64,000 nt of DNA from Gautieria morchelliformis. Its lineage: Eukaryota; Basidiomycota; Agaricomycetes; Gomphales; Gomphaceae. Of this stretch, positions 1 to 11,800 are shown piece by piece (within the stretch, counting starts at the first letter, position 1; the number at the start of each line of letters is the position of its first letter). Under the pieces are notes generated by a model. That model was not told where the DNA came from and did no database searches. It saw nothing but the letters and a program-made list of their open reading frames with translations. The translations under genes and the position numbers were made by a program. Location: contig WHVA01000008.1 in NCBI GenBank assembly GCA_015179125.1, positions 1-64,000 of the forward strand, read 5' to 3'.

Positions 1-417
1 AGGTTTGTTTAGCTGGCTGTCGGTTGAGTCGATGCAGCGAAGCCTCGGACTGGTGAGTCGCCACACTCTTGATAATGCTGCTGACGACCGAATGGGTTCC
101 TACCTGTCCGGCATCGTCACCAGCTTGTAGATTGTTCAGTAGAATAACTCGGTATATAAATGGATTATTACTTTTTACTTTGCAAGAGCCGCACAGGACT
201 CCTTGCATACGAGGATACACTGCTCCGCATCCTTCGCATTGTTGAGTTTCCTGCCATGGTAGAAATACTCAGGTCTAAATATAATTAACGAGGTGGTGCT
301 TACCTGGATAGCGTTCTTCTCCTCTGGAAGCGTTGCAGCTTCAATCTTCATGCACTTACCACATGTTGCAGGGTGATCGCAGAAGACGAAGATGCAGCCA
401 CACAAATGGCATTGCAT
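1..417 (-). CDS. Alpha-kinase gene, 5' end only (runs off window)
   Basis: This is the first part of a minus-strand gene whose sequence is identical to the start of the complete alpha-kinase gene at 2527-4959. The ATG is at 417. Exon 1 runs to about 304, a 53-bp GT-AG intron follows, and exon 2 continues through position 1 and out of the window. The visible part carries the N-terminal cysteine pairs (CHLC, CGKC) that look like a small zinc-binding module. Whether the kinase domain itself is present cannot be seen. Identity to the right-hand copy, intron included, means a recent DNA-level duplication or gene conversion, not retroposition. Confidence 0.75.
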
Positions 418-421
418 TCTG
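1..421. repeat. Inverted repeat, left arm
   Basis: Positions 1-421 are the exact reverse complement of 2523-2943 over every base checked by eye. The arm may continue left of the window. It covers exon 1, intron 1 and part of exon 2 of the alpha-kinase gene. Confidence 0.95.
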
Positions 422-815
422 TTCAGTAGTCGAAGATAAGCACCGAGGACACGTCGAGATAGAAAGTTAACGTAATTAGCCTGGTTTAGCTGGTTGGCGT
501 TCGCTGTAATTTATTTTCATTCATTCCAACCCCGCGAGGGCGATGCGCACTGAAACACCGGATATGCTGCGTAAGCATCGGTGTAAAAATGTTACTTCCT
601 TCGTTTGTAACTTCCCAGGGGTACTGAGTCAGTCCAAGAGATTCTAGGTAACATTCAGGCAACAGGAGTGCACTGACCAACTAAAGGATTACACGAAGAC
701 TTCATGAAGGACTGCTGGCGAAGACGACATCGGACTTACAACTAAGCTTCCGAGACAATGATATGTAAGCTGTGTTCCTGCTTTCAATTTCCGTCAGCTG
801 ATTTCTATTTCGCCA
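422..815. other. Non-coding stretch, probable 5' region of the left alpha-kinase
   Basis: No gene is recognised. By position this is the promoter side of the minus-strand alpha-kinase copy. The last eight bases (808-815, TTTCGCCA) match the eight bases just left of the Helitron at 6866-6873. Confidence 0.4.
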
Positions 816-2521
816 TTTGAAACAGACCTGGTACTGCTCGGGCACCGTACGCGGGCTAAACTTGATGGACTTCTTGGGGTTCGTTTACAGATTCTGTTAG
901 GAATTTTCCTCTGTACTCGCGACGCTCGGGATTGCTCTCAGTCTACTCTTTGTCTCTGCTACGACATGTTCGAGCTGTAAGCGTAATATTTCGAGGTCTT
1001 GCGCGGAGAACTTATGTCTGCGTTCAGTCAATGCATTTGACATGACATTGCCGGCCCCTCCTCCCACCCTTCCATTTTCGGTCCCTCTTGCCAATGGCAC
1101 AATGGAGATACAGGTGAACTGTTCAGTCACTATGGAAGTTCGACTGAAAATAGGAGCTAACACTGGCGAAGTGTCTGCCGGATACAGGACCACCATGCTT
1201 TGTCCGTGGCTGCTGCTCAAACAATGGAATCCAGAGGATTGCGAGTATGGGCCTGTGCGGGGTTTCTGCTGAATCTGACATCGAGGCATTGACACAGTAT
1301 GAAATAAACTGTAACCTTGTCAGTTGGCTTTACCACTGCAGAAGCATCTGACGTTTTGCTGTACTAGTCCAAATAGCCTTGTGCCATTGTGACGGACACA
1401 GTGTTGACAATGTGCAACTTCTGCTCTCACCGAATGCCTCGGCTATCCTGGACAGTATGAATCGACCAGATGAACGTGTGTGAATCTCATTAATTTCCTT
1501 GCTGCCCTCTTCATCTGCTTAGTCCGGATCTTTTGCAGAGCTGAGGCAACAGCAGGCGATATACCGTGCGCTGCAGATAATCGGCGGTCACATTGGACTT
1601 CCCATCCTTCTCATTTTCTCTATCTTTTCGAAAACGGCGCCACGGGATCTGACATTTCTTAACTTTTGCGTCACGTGGATATTTTCCAGCGTAACTTTCT
1701 CTGTCAGGTGAGCCAAATTCTTTTCGTATTTCGGGTCTCATAACATCACTACGGGATATGGCAGACTATACCATTTGGGACCAGCAAGTCAATATTTTGA
1801 GGCCACCCTTCCATTCATTGACTCCGTTCAGGAGTGCTTGAACCAGGGAGCACTTGTCTCCGGAGCCCAGGTGATGACAGATACAGCCATGTGTGCATTG
1901 ATTGTTCAGGTAGCTGTGTTCTTCTATCGTCATGACGAGTACACAATTCAGACACACATAGCTTTGGTTTGATTTCAGAGCTGCTATTCGTGGGCCTCGT
2001 AGTCCCAGACAAATTCGATGGACGAGAGCTATGGTAGATCTCATTTGTCATCACCTGTCATTGGTATTTATGAAAGCTTTCTTCACTACAACAGCGTCTA
2101 GCAGCGCCTTACATGTCTCTACTGGCGTTCTCGTTGCCGGGTCTCAGCGTTGATAGCCCACCCATCGTCAGACCTCATTGCTTCTACAGCTAAGCCTCTT
2201 CTGATTTTGAATCTAGTTTCAGTTTCAACCTGGAAGATTAATGGCCTCCCAGCAATGTTTTTATTGTATGTTATTTAATAATAACACTTTGTGAGCACTT
2301 TCCATGCCTTCATCTAGGCTTTGCAAACCGACCATGACCTCCACAGCCTTATCTCTCAGTACACTGTATTGGTCTCCATCTTGATTGTCACTCTCAGATT
2401 TGATGGTATGTTGACCCTCACTGTGTTGCCTGCCTAATCTGTTTCAAAGCATGCATAATCCACATTCTGTACCGTCGTTGGCGAGTTTTTCAACGGACTG
2501 GAGGGAAGGCACTTGGAGTAC
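816..2521 (+). pseudogene. Multi-pass membrane protein family, copy A (3' truncated)
   Basis: This stretch is homologous to copy B (about 35.8-37.5 kb, plus strand) and copy C (about 60.8-59.1 kb, minus strand). Recognisable exons include a hydrophobic segment around 1565-1710 containing GGHIGLPILLIFSIF and TWIFSS, a GT-AG intron of roughly 55 bp, and an exon at about 1759-1910 with ECLNQGALVSGAQ. The pattern of several membrane segments with conserved splice sites resembles fungal seven-transmembrane-type orphan proteins; I do not know a ligand or function. The copy stops abruptly at about 2521, where the alpha-kinase sequence begins, so its last exons are missing. It has no single open frame and is called a pseudogene. 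Confidence 0.6.
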
Positions 2522-2522
2522 T

Positions 2523-2943
2523 CAGAATGCAATGCCATTTGTGTGGCTGCATCTTCGTCTTCTGCGATCACCCTGCAACATGTGGTAAGTGCATGAAGAT
2601 TGAAGCTGCAACGCTTCCAGAGGAGAAGAACGCTATCCAGGTAAGCACCACCTCGTTAATTATATTTAGACCTGAGTATTTCTACCATGGCAGGAAACTC
2701 AACAATGCGAAGGATGCGGAGCAGTGTATCCTCGTATGCAAGGAGTCCTGTGCGGCTCTTGCAAAGTAAAAAGTAATAATCCATTTATATACCGAGTTAT
2801 TCTACTGAACAATCTACAAGCTGGTGACGATGCCGGACAGGTAGGAACCCATTCGGTCGTCAGCAGCATTATCAAGAGTGTGGCGACTCACCAGTCCGAG
2901 GCTTCGCTGCATCGACTCAACCGACAGCCAGCTAAACAAACCT
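2523..2943. repeat. Inverted repeat, right arm
   Basis: Reverse complement of 1-421. Its left boundary (2523) lies within two bases of the point where homology of the neighbouring membrane-protein fragment to its paralogue ends (about 2521), so the junction is a rearrangement breakpoint. Confidence 0.95.
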
Positions 2944-4959
2944 TGAATCGGGGTTTGTTGAATGCCTCACAGGCACGTGTGCACAACCAGGCCCTCAAAG
3001 AACTTAGTCACACCGAAACAAATGTTTTGACAGGGACATTATGGATTTATCCTGCGAATGGGAATAAAGCTCGCGCCGTAACTATATCCTAGCCTCGTTG
3101 TCAACAGGTATTGATTCAGCAGACTCGCAGATTCAACACCCAACAGTTAGATATACGGTTACATTGGCTGTCCCTGTAGAGACCGCATTTAGAGCATTTG
3201 TAGAGTTACTTCAATCTGCTTACATGACGCTGCCGGTCGACCCAGATGAAAAGGAAGAACATGACCGAATGACTGCGAGAATCACTCTGTTAGTAATGTT
3301 TATTTCTTCTAACCTTCCGCTCGCAATGACACAGTAGTACCAAGTACTAATGAAGTGTGCACAGAGAATACATGACATTCGCTGTCCAGAAGGATAACAG
3401 CAGCTCATATCAGCTCAACGTCCCCAGCGGCTCTATCGGGACTCTTCACAATCGGCTCAGTCAGAGCGATGGGATCTCGAAAAAAGATGCAGCTGGAAAG
3501 TCAATCACACTCTGGGTTTATGTGTGGGAGATTCTTCATAACGCAAAGCGGTCAAGAGAGGTACCTTAAAACCTTCACTTTCTATTCAGATGATTAAATT
3601 TCTTTTACTCTAGAGTGATGATGACTCTGGTGGATCTAACAAGGAGGATGCTTCGCCACCATCAAAACGTTCGGTTGTTGAAAATAGTTACAGGCGTATT
3701 ATGAATATTTCCACCCGTCGTACTAGTTTAACCTCTCAACGCTCAGTTACAGCTAGCTTGCAGCGATCTATTGCGAGCCATGTCTTAACACCGCTAAAGT
3801 ACACTAGCATGTATCGGCCATCCATTGCAGGCCTGTCACTTTTACCATCAACACCTGCAGTGCGATATGATGCCTACCCATTTGAGCGCATCAATTGGAC
3901 TATTGATAAGTGGGGCACAATTTCACTTATTGAAGGGTCACCAAAGGAAACTATACTCGTTGCGAAGGATTGGCCAGAACATAAATATCAGAGTAAACCA
4001 CGGGGTGGGTATTTGGGAAGGGGTGTCGAGAAGTATGCATTCAAGGTATGCTATTCTATCGTAATGATATGTCCGACGTCCATTGATTTACTGCCAGGGA
4101 CAAGTTGGCGGTGCAGATGTTGCAGTATTTCAAATCAACCCAATTGCCTCGCTATTTATAATCCAAGAGGACGAGAATAATAACATGCTTCGGCAGGGAT
4201 TGAAAGCCCTTGTCCTGGCTGACTATTTTATGAAAAGCTTTTATCAGCGTGCCAAGCAGCTTAATTTTGACGGCCTTCCCAGTAAGTATAGAAGTATCAA
4301 ACTGCGGCAAACATAGTTCACTAATGATTCCTATCAGGAATGCGAGTCAATGCTAGTGGTGCCTTCCTTGGCGTAATAAATGCAGAAAAGATTCTTCCTT
4401 GTCCAGTCACAGGGCCAGATAATCGCACACTCACACACACACTATTCCTCTCGACACCTCTTCTTTTAGGTGACTTTCGCAAATACTCAGGTTCATTACA
4501 GACAGGTCAAAGTGGTGAAACTGGGTTCGGAGCAGCAGTGGATACATTCGCACACCACGTAGTTGTTGATAGCATGAATTCGGTCTTCCTATGCGACCTT
4601 CAAGGTAAGTATAGCACACGAAGGCCTTTTATAAGACTAAATCATGGTCTAACTAGGGTTCATAACCAACAATGAATTCATTCTCTTTGATCCTCAAGCC
4701 TGCATGTTAGTGTTCACCATTTACGTTGATTACTATGTCACGCTGAACATTTGTCTACAGAACCGCAGACAGAACTACAAAGACCACATTATACGATCTA
4801 TCACCTGCCAATGCAATCCAAAGGTTTCTCAGAGAGCATGTGTGTAATGCCTTCTGTAAGGGTATACAGCTGCCGTCTACCAACCCGACACAATACGCAC
4901 CTAAAAGTATATTACCCGATAAACTGTGTAATGGCCCATTGAGACACGGTATGTTATAA
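2527..4959 (+). CDS. Alpha-type (MHCK/EF2K family) protein kinase
   Basis: Splicing by eye gives about nine exons, with GT-AG introns at roughly 2641-2693, 3079-3130, 3288-3356, 3560-3612, 4046-4096, 4284-4337, 4605-4656 and 4706-4760. The N-terminus has paired cysteines (CHLC, CGKC, CEGCG, CGSCK), probably one or two zinc-binding sites. A Ser/Thr-rich linker leads into the kinase domain: a glycine-rich start (GGYLGRGVEKYAFK), then DTFAHHVVV, the signature CDLQG joined across an intron to FILFDPQA, and a closing HVCNAFCKGIQL. DLQG followed by DPQ and the CNxxC tail are hallmarks of alpha-kinases, which are expanded in Agaricomycetes and phosphorylate Ser/Thr. The ATG at 2527 is the first in frame. 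The upstream side is occupied by membrane-family copy A, so the native promoter may be lost. The frame is open throughout, so the gene could be functional. Confidence 0.82.
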
Positions 4960-5147
4960 TTTTATCAGCGGTGTATATTGCACTCACATCCAGCTGGGCC
5001 TTAGGATGGGATTAGTGTACCTTTTACCGTTCAGTACTTCTCTCTAGCATTGTGGAAATTATTTAGAAAAAAAAAAAAAAAAAGCATTTATAATTGTAGT
5101 CCGAAGGTGCCTGTTACGATTATCGCTGGCTGAACACAGCAGCACAA
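4960..5147. other. Convergent gap between alpha-kinase and integrase-core gene
   Basis: Short 3'-to-3' spacer with a run of about 17 A at 5067-5083. No gene seen. Confidence 0.5.
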
Positions 5148-6758
5148 TCATGGATACATTATGTGGAGCATGGTTTGGAATACTAGCCATATGTTCTCCA
5201 TCGTCAGCTGGGTATTCAAGGCGCTAAAGGTGTCCTGAGCATGGGCTGTGTACTCCAGATCTACAAAGCGAATGAGGTCGTCACCTCCGAGCTCATCCTT
5301 GAGCCTTCGAATGATAGCTACATCAACAGGCTGCAAGCAATTGAGACCCCCATACTCTTCAGGCATAGCGATGGCTACATTCGGTGCAACCCCTGAAGGA
5401 TTTTTCTTGTGATGATCGGTACGCACAACATGGTTATTGCAGTTGTCCTTCAACGCATCAAGTTCCTGTTTAATGAACATGGGCCAGAGCCATTGAACCA
5501 GCTCACTGAACAAATAAGCACACATTGGATAAAACTAGCAAACTACACACTATTGGTGTGCGTTATTGCTATCATAGTTATATGACTCTGCACCCTTCCT
5601 CCATATCTCCTTGATATTATCACCCCATTGAAGGCGGACACGAAGCCACCCTCTTTCTATCGTTGTATTGCGGATACTCTTGAGGAATTGATGAGCCGAG
5701 AGCTCTGCCACCGGCAGGTCGGGCGAGAATGCCTCACTGGTAAATGTATTGATTAAGACAGATAAATATAATCTGTTTAGTGACATACCGAAGTGCGTTG
5801 GCAAAGCCATACATCTTTGTAGTCTCCAAACCACAATCAGTGGTTGACTGAATTGGCATCCCTGTATATAGATGATTCTTGTCATTTATTCAACGAATAA
5901 CAAACATACCTCCGAGTTCCTCAACGAGACTAAGATAGAGGTATGCAATAGCCTCCCCAAGGCGATTATTTGGTACAACCCACAGCCCTAGCCACTTACC
6001 TGACCATACCTCACGTAACGCCCAGATGGGAAAGCCGATTGCAGTTAGCTTGTCATGACGATCACCGCTCCATTCATAGTGAGGACCTAGGACAACGAGG
6101 GGGACCCGATGCACCTTCTTTGCTGTAGGATCTCGGTCTGAGAACCCTTCGGGATCTTGCAGGTGCATCTCCATTTCTACATAGTCTCTGGTCAAAGATT
6201 GAGATGGTCGTCTAATATAAAGCATAAACAGAACTGCCCGTGTTAAGTGAATGCCAGTTTGCCTGGAAATGTCCTCTTTGATGAGGCATGGGCCGTGCCG
6301 TCTCGTCGGATCCTTCGCCATTTGGTCCATAACAAGCTGTCGCTTGACAACCTCTGGTGTCTCAATGGTAGTAAGTTTACTTCCTTTGAGTCCCATCTTG
6401 GAACGACATCTCGCCACCGAGGTTGGACTAAAGCACGTGCATGTGCGCAGAGTCACTTCAGTAAAGTACAAGTGAATAGCGGACAAACGAACCTGATGGT
6501 AATGTCATGTTCCACCTTGAGCAATTTGCTCAGAGTTATGCGGTTAGTTATACCACGCCGATGGTATTCTGTGAGGAAGGCTTGAAGGTGAGGGTCGTTG
6601 GCCGACGCTAGGCTCGTAACAAATGTTATCGTGACCTACAGTTCTAAGTGGAGAAACTTATGGCAGCTTTTGTGCTGGTTTTTACCAGTGGGGTTGGGAT
6701 TGTGCAAGCCTGAACTACTGTCGAGGACAGGCTCGTGGCGGTCATCCTCGTCGTACAT
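5148..6758 (-). CDS. Integrase-core (DDE-type) domain protein
   Basis: Minus-strand gene of about five exons; the 5' end is uncertain (ATG at 6758 chosen, 6824 also possible). Spliced exons give a long continuous protein: an N-terminal helical part (HRRGITNRITLSKLLK), then the catalytic core with WSGDRHDKLTAIGFP, VWSGKWLGLWVVPNNRL, PIQSTTDCGLETT and TIERGWLRVRL. The Asp in GDRHD or HDKL, the Asp in TTDC and the Glu in TIERGW fit a D,D,E triad with about 43 residues between the last two. The C-terminus (VQWLWP, NNHVVR, PSGVAPNV) matches a family often annotated as integrase core in mushroom genomes and present in many copies. Near 6190-6240 an apparent 51-nt intron has lost its GT and reads through in frame. 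The Helitron lies about 115 bp upstream of the chosen ATG. Confidence 0.72.
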
Positions 6759-7356
6759 CGCATCAACAAGCACGTGATAAGGAGTACGTACAGATATACA
6801 GATCGAAGCCCGCATTGCATCCATATTGTATGACTAAAGTTACTAGTTTGCCTCTGGCGTTTACGTTTCGCCATCAAAAAGTGAATCGCGCCCGTAACGG
6901 TGGTTGTGGGTGTCGCTTATGTCACGATTGGTCAGCTTAGTCATCCAACCAATCGCGAGCCGGCGCCACTTCCCAGCCCAATCGCGAGCAAGCGGCGCAG
7001 CCGCGAGCCCCGGTCCAGACCGAGGACCGGCAACCGGTGCAGAACCAGTTGCCGGTCTAGCGCTGGGTGAGCTGGCAAACGCTGCGCAGCCGCTCCCACC
7101 CCCTCTTCCCTCCTCCCACCATCATCATTCCCTCCTCCCACCATCCCTGGCCCTCTCATCCCTGGCCCTCTATCTCTTAGTGCTACTGTGCTTTATTGGT
7201 GAGTTTCTCTTTTATCATTGTAATGTGTGATCTCTCTGACACACTTTTTTTTATTTTATTTTTTTTTAATTATTATTATATTTATTTTATTATTTAATTG
7301 ATATTTTATTATTTGTAATCATTTCTATTTATTTTCGCTTTTTTTTCGCTTTTTTA

Positions 7357-7645
7357 GGCTCTATTCAGGCCTCTCTGCCCCCATCCTTCCTGTGATTCCT
7401 CTATCCTGGTGTGTCTTTTTGATGTTTATTATGTTATTATTGCTGATAACAATTTCGCTTTTTTTAGCCTTTTTAGGCTCTATTCAGGCCTCTGCCCTGT
7501 CCATCCTTCCTGTGATTTCTCTATCCTGGTATGTCTTTTTGATGTTTATTATGTTATTATTGCTGATAACAATTTCGCTTTTTTTAGCCTTTTTAGGCTC
7601 TTTTCAGGCCTCTCTGCCCTGTCCATCCTTCCTGTGTGATTCCTC
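7357..7645 (+). repeat. About 120-bp tandem repeat, roughly 2.4 copies
   Basis: Units begin near 7357, 7477 and 7597 with GGCTCTATTCAGGCCTCT or a close variant. Each holds a T-rich tract ending in TTTTTAG, resembling a repeated 3' splice site, so the array may sit in a 5' leader intron of the Helitron gene. Confidence 0.8.
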
Positions 7646-8044
7646 TATCCTGGTGTGTTTTGTGCTCCTGTTTCTGCTTTTTTAGGTATTAATATTAAGG
7701 TCAGTTGCTCTGCTGTCCCTCTGGTAAATATTGTCATTTCATTTCACTTTTTTGGCCTATTTTAAATAGAGGTCAATAGATTCCCCTGAGTTTGCCTTGG
7801 TCTGCTTGCAATGTAAGTCTGATATTGACAGCTTGATTCTCTCTCTACTCTTATGCCTGCATTTCTCAGGAATCCATCTACTCCAGAGAGTAACCGTCAG
7901 CAGGAGCGTGCACAGGCGAGGGAGGCCCAGGGGGTAATGACACCACTCACTGAACGGAGAGAGTGTATCAGAGATCGGGACCGGTCACCCCCTCCACCCC
8001 CACCTTTTGCCATCCCTCACCCTCCTCCTGGAAGCAATGTTGCC

Positions 8045-8512
8045 GATCCTTTTCAACAATCTGTTGCTGGGCCGCCACGCCCTCCCACACTTGCACCATC
8101 CTCATGTCAACAGCCACCACACCCTCCCGTGCTTGCACCATCATCACATCAACAACCTGTTGCTGGGCCATCACGCCCTCCCATTCTTGCACCATCGTCA
8201 CGTCAACAGCCTGTTGCTGGGCCATCGCACCCTCCCATGCTTGCACCATCGTCACGTCAACAACCTGTTGCTGGGCCATCACTCCCTCCCCCACTTGCAC
8301 CATCGTCACGTCAACAGCCTGTTGCTGGGCCATCACGCCCTCCTATGCTTGCACCATCGTCACGTCAACAACCTGTTGCTGGGCCATCACTCCCTCCCCA
8401 CTTGCACCATCGTCACATCAACAACCTGTTGCTGGGCCGTCACGCCCTCCCACACTTGCACCATCATCACGTCAACAACCTGTTGCTGGGCCATCACATC
8501 CTCCTGATCCCA
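8045..8512 (+). repeat. About 54-bp tandem repeat in the Rep-helicase N-terminus
   Basis: Eight or so units around CAACCTGTTGCTGGGCCATC and CTTGCACCATCGTCACGTCA encode a Pro/Gln-rich motif (QQPVAGPS..PP.LAPSS). One unit lacks a base in a C run near 8396, which shifts the frame. Confidence 0.9.
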
Positions 8513-8853
8513 GTCCCAGAGTGCAGGTGGCAGCCCTCCTTGCTCAGAGAGCAGCTCTCCCTCGGTTACAGCCCGTGAGAAGAAATCAGCCAGACCCTGT
8601 ACAGCCAGCACCTGTAGTAGGTTCTGCATTTATTGCAGACTTGCGTGCTCAGGCAGATCAGCAGGCTGCTATATTGCAGCAATTGGATAGACGTAGACGG
8701 GGGGCTAATCCTCCTGTTGTGGGTTCTGCAGGAGTGGCAGCATTGCGGGCCCAGGCTAATGCAATCAGGCAAGAGGAAGATGCAATTCTCAGACCTCCAT
8801 TGGTACCACCTCATCCACCACCACCTCCCAATCCTCAGCCACTCCCTGCACCT

Positions 8854-8897
8854 CCTCAGCCACTCCCTGCACCTCCTCAGCCACTCCCTGCACCTCA
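8854..8897 (+). repeat. 21-bp tandem repeat, coding (QPLPAPP)
   Basis: Two to three near-perfect units of a 21-bp sequence encode QPLPAPP in the proline-rich linker of the Helitron protein. Confidence 0.85.
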
Positions 8898-11800
8898 GCT
8901 GCCTCCTCCACTCCCCATACCTCGGCAACGTCCCCAGCGACCTCGGCGCGGTGCTCAGCGACCTCCTCCTATTCCACTAGGTCGCTCTCAAATAATTGAG
9001 GCAGATGTGCAGCCTCATGATCTGGGTCCCATGGAAGTGGCCTGTCCTAAATGTGGAGCATTGCACTGGTTTGCAGAGCGTCTGCAAAGCTCTACAAATG
9101 CGGAGGACCGTTTTGGTGATTGCTGTATAAAAGGAAAGGTGGAGCTTCCAAAGCTGCCAGCGCCCCCTCAGCCTTTGAGACGGCTCTTAGAAGGCCAAGA
9201 CCCTGAGGCAAAAGAGTTTCGCCAGAATATCAGGCAGTATAATGCTGCGTTTGCATTCACTTCCTTGGGGGCCAACTTTGATAAAGATTTGCTTCGGGCG
9301 GGTCGTGGTCCATATGTCCTCAAGCTACAGGGTGAACTGTATCATCTTCATGGCTCTCTCCTCCCAGACCATGAACCGGATACAACGTATGCCCAGCTTT
9401 ACATATATGATCCAGCATTGGCTGTGGCAAAGAGGAAGACACGTAACCCAGGTCTGTCTCCAACTGTCATGGGAGACTTGCAGGAAATGCTCCTGGTCTG
9501 CAATCCTCATGTCGCCATATATAAACAAGCAGCTGAGAGGCTCAGAGATCAGGGACAGAATGGTGAGATCCAGGCAAGGCTCACATACAGGGAACACAGG
9601 GATCCTAGGAGGTATAATATCCCTACTGCAGATGAGATTGCAGTGGTTCTTCCTGGAGATGGCATCGTCCCTGAACCTAGGGATATTATTGTCCAGCTCA
9701 AAGGTGGAGCTTTCGAAAGGGTATCCGTTATGAATCCAAACTATGCCTCTCTTCACTATGTCTTGCTCTTTCCCAGGGCAGAGTTGGGATGGAAACCAGG
9801 TATTCCTTATCGTGACCCAGAGGGTGCTCAGGAGGCCAACCCAAACAGACGGGGCAGGTCACCCAAATTCAGTACCATTCATTTCGTCTCTTCCAGAGGA
9901 GAGATGAACCTACAACACTCCTGCGTGCTGGCAAGTTATTCCAGCAGTACATTGTAGACTGTTGGGCCACTGCGGAGCAAAGCAGGCTGAGGTGGATCAG
10001 GACAAATCAACACACTTTGCGTGCTGAGGTGTATAACCAGATGGTGGATGCGTTTAATCGCAATGACAATGACAGAGATGCAAACAGCTTGGGCACAAAA
10101 TCCATTCTGCCTGCCACATTTCAAGGAGGGACACGGGACATGCAGCAAAACCTGCAGAACTCTCTGGCCATTTCAAGGAAGTTTGGTGTGGCCGATCTCT
10201 TATTACAATGACTGCCAATCCCAAGTGGCAGGAGATATTGAATGCATTGTTACCTGGACAATCACCTCAGGACAGACCTGACTTGGTGTCACGGGTGTTC
10301 CATCTCAAAAAGAAATACCTCATTGACTTGATCGTCAAGGAAAAGATTTTTGGGGAAACCGTTGCTCGCGTCCACACCATTGAATTCCAGAAAAGGGGAC
10401 TCCCACACATGCATATTCTTATCTGGTTTGCAAGAGATTCCAAGATCAGGCATCCACATGAGGTGGATTCTATGATTTCGGCAGAGTTCCCTGATCCAGA
10501 GACACATCCTGTCCTCTACCAGTTGGTCTGTGACCTGATGGCACATGGTCCCTGTGGAGAAATGAATCGAGACGCACCCTGCATGGAAAATGGCAAGTGC
10601 AACAAAAACTTCCAAAGCCCTTCTGTGAGGAAACCAGTCTGAATGAGGATGGATATCCAAAATATCGTCGTCGCAATGATGGAAGGCAGCACAATGTCAG
10701 GGGCAACATGCTGGACAACAGATGGGTTGTTCCATACTCTCCTCTGCTCTTGCTCAAACTCCTGTGTCACATCAACGCTGAACTCACCATCAATGTGAGG
10801 TGTATCAAGTATATCCACAAGTATCTCTACAAGGGCCATGATCGGACCACGATGGAGTTGGGTCTCAGCAAGGATGAAATTAAGCAGTACCTGGACGCTC
10901 GCTATGTCAGTGCTCATGAGGCCTGTTGGAGGTTGCTGGAGCGGGAAATCCACACCCAGGTGCCTGCAGTCATGGCACTGCCAGTCCATGAAAAGCACCA
11001 CCACACGATCATCTTTGATCCCAATGAGGATGTGGACAACATCCTCATTAGGGCTGAGGCAAAAAAGACACCGCTCATGGCTTACTTTGAGGCCAATGAT
11101 ATGTACCCTGAAGCACGTGATCTGCTCTATGTGGAGTTTCCTGAGCAGTTTACCTGGCAATCAGAGGAAAAGGTATGGACACCACGCCAAGGAGGTTATA
11201 GCATCGGTCGCCTTCACTTTGCAAGCCCTAAATCAGGAGAGAGATTTTTTGTGCGCACTCTCCTCACAGTGGTCAAGGGGGCTAGATCCTTTGAGGAGCT
11301 TAGGTCAGTGGATGGCATACAATATGCTACTTACAAGGAGGCCTGTCGTGCAAGGGGACTTCTGGATGATGATCAGGAGCTGAGGTTGTGTCTCCAGGAA
11401 GCCAGTGCCATGAAAACAGGTGCTCAGCTGAGACATCTCTTTGCCACCATCCTTGGCCATTGCAATCCATCGCAGCCTGGCAGACTATGGGACGGCTTCA
11501 AGGAGCACATATGTGATGATCTCAGACATCAGCTCCAAATCAGACACCGTATGCATGATCCACAGGATGATCAGGTTTATGATTTCGGCCTCTTTCTCTT
11601 GGATAAAATCCTCCAGCAGGGTGGAATGTCCTTGAGCAGCTTTGATGATATGCCTCGGGTGGCAGGCGAGTGGGAGGCCCTCATTGGAAACAGGTTCATA
11701 GCTGAGCAGAGGACTATGACCCTGTTGAAGAGAGGGAAAAGGCTGATGAGGAGGTTCCCAAGCTGAATATGGGGCAAAGGTCTGCGCATGATCAGATATT

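Noticed and set aside
8045..8512. Regular repeats that might suggest a CRISPR array
   Set aside because: Units are directly adjacent with no unique spacers and are coding in a eukaryotic Helitron gene.
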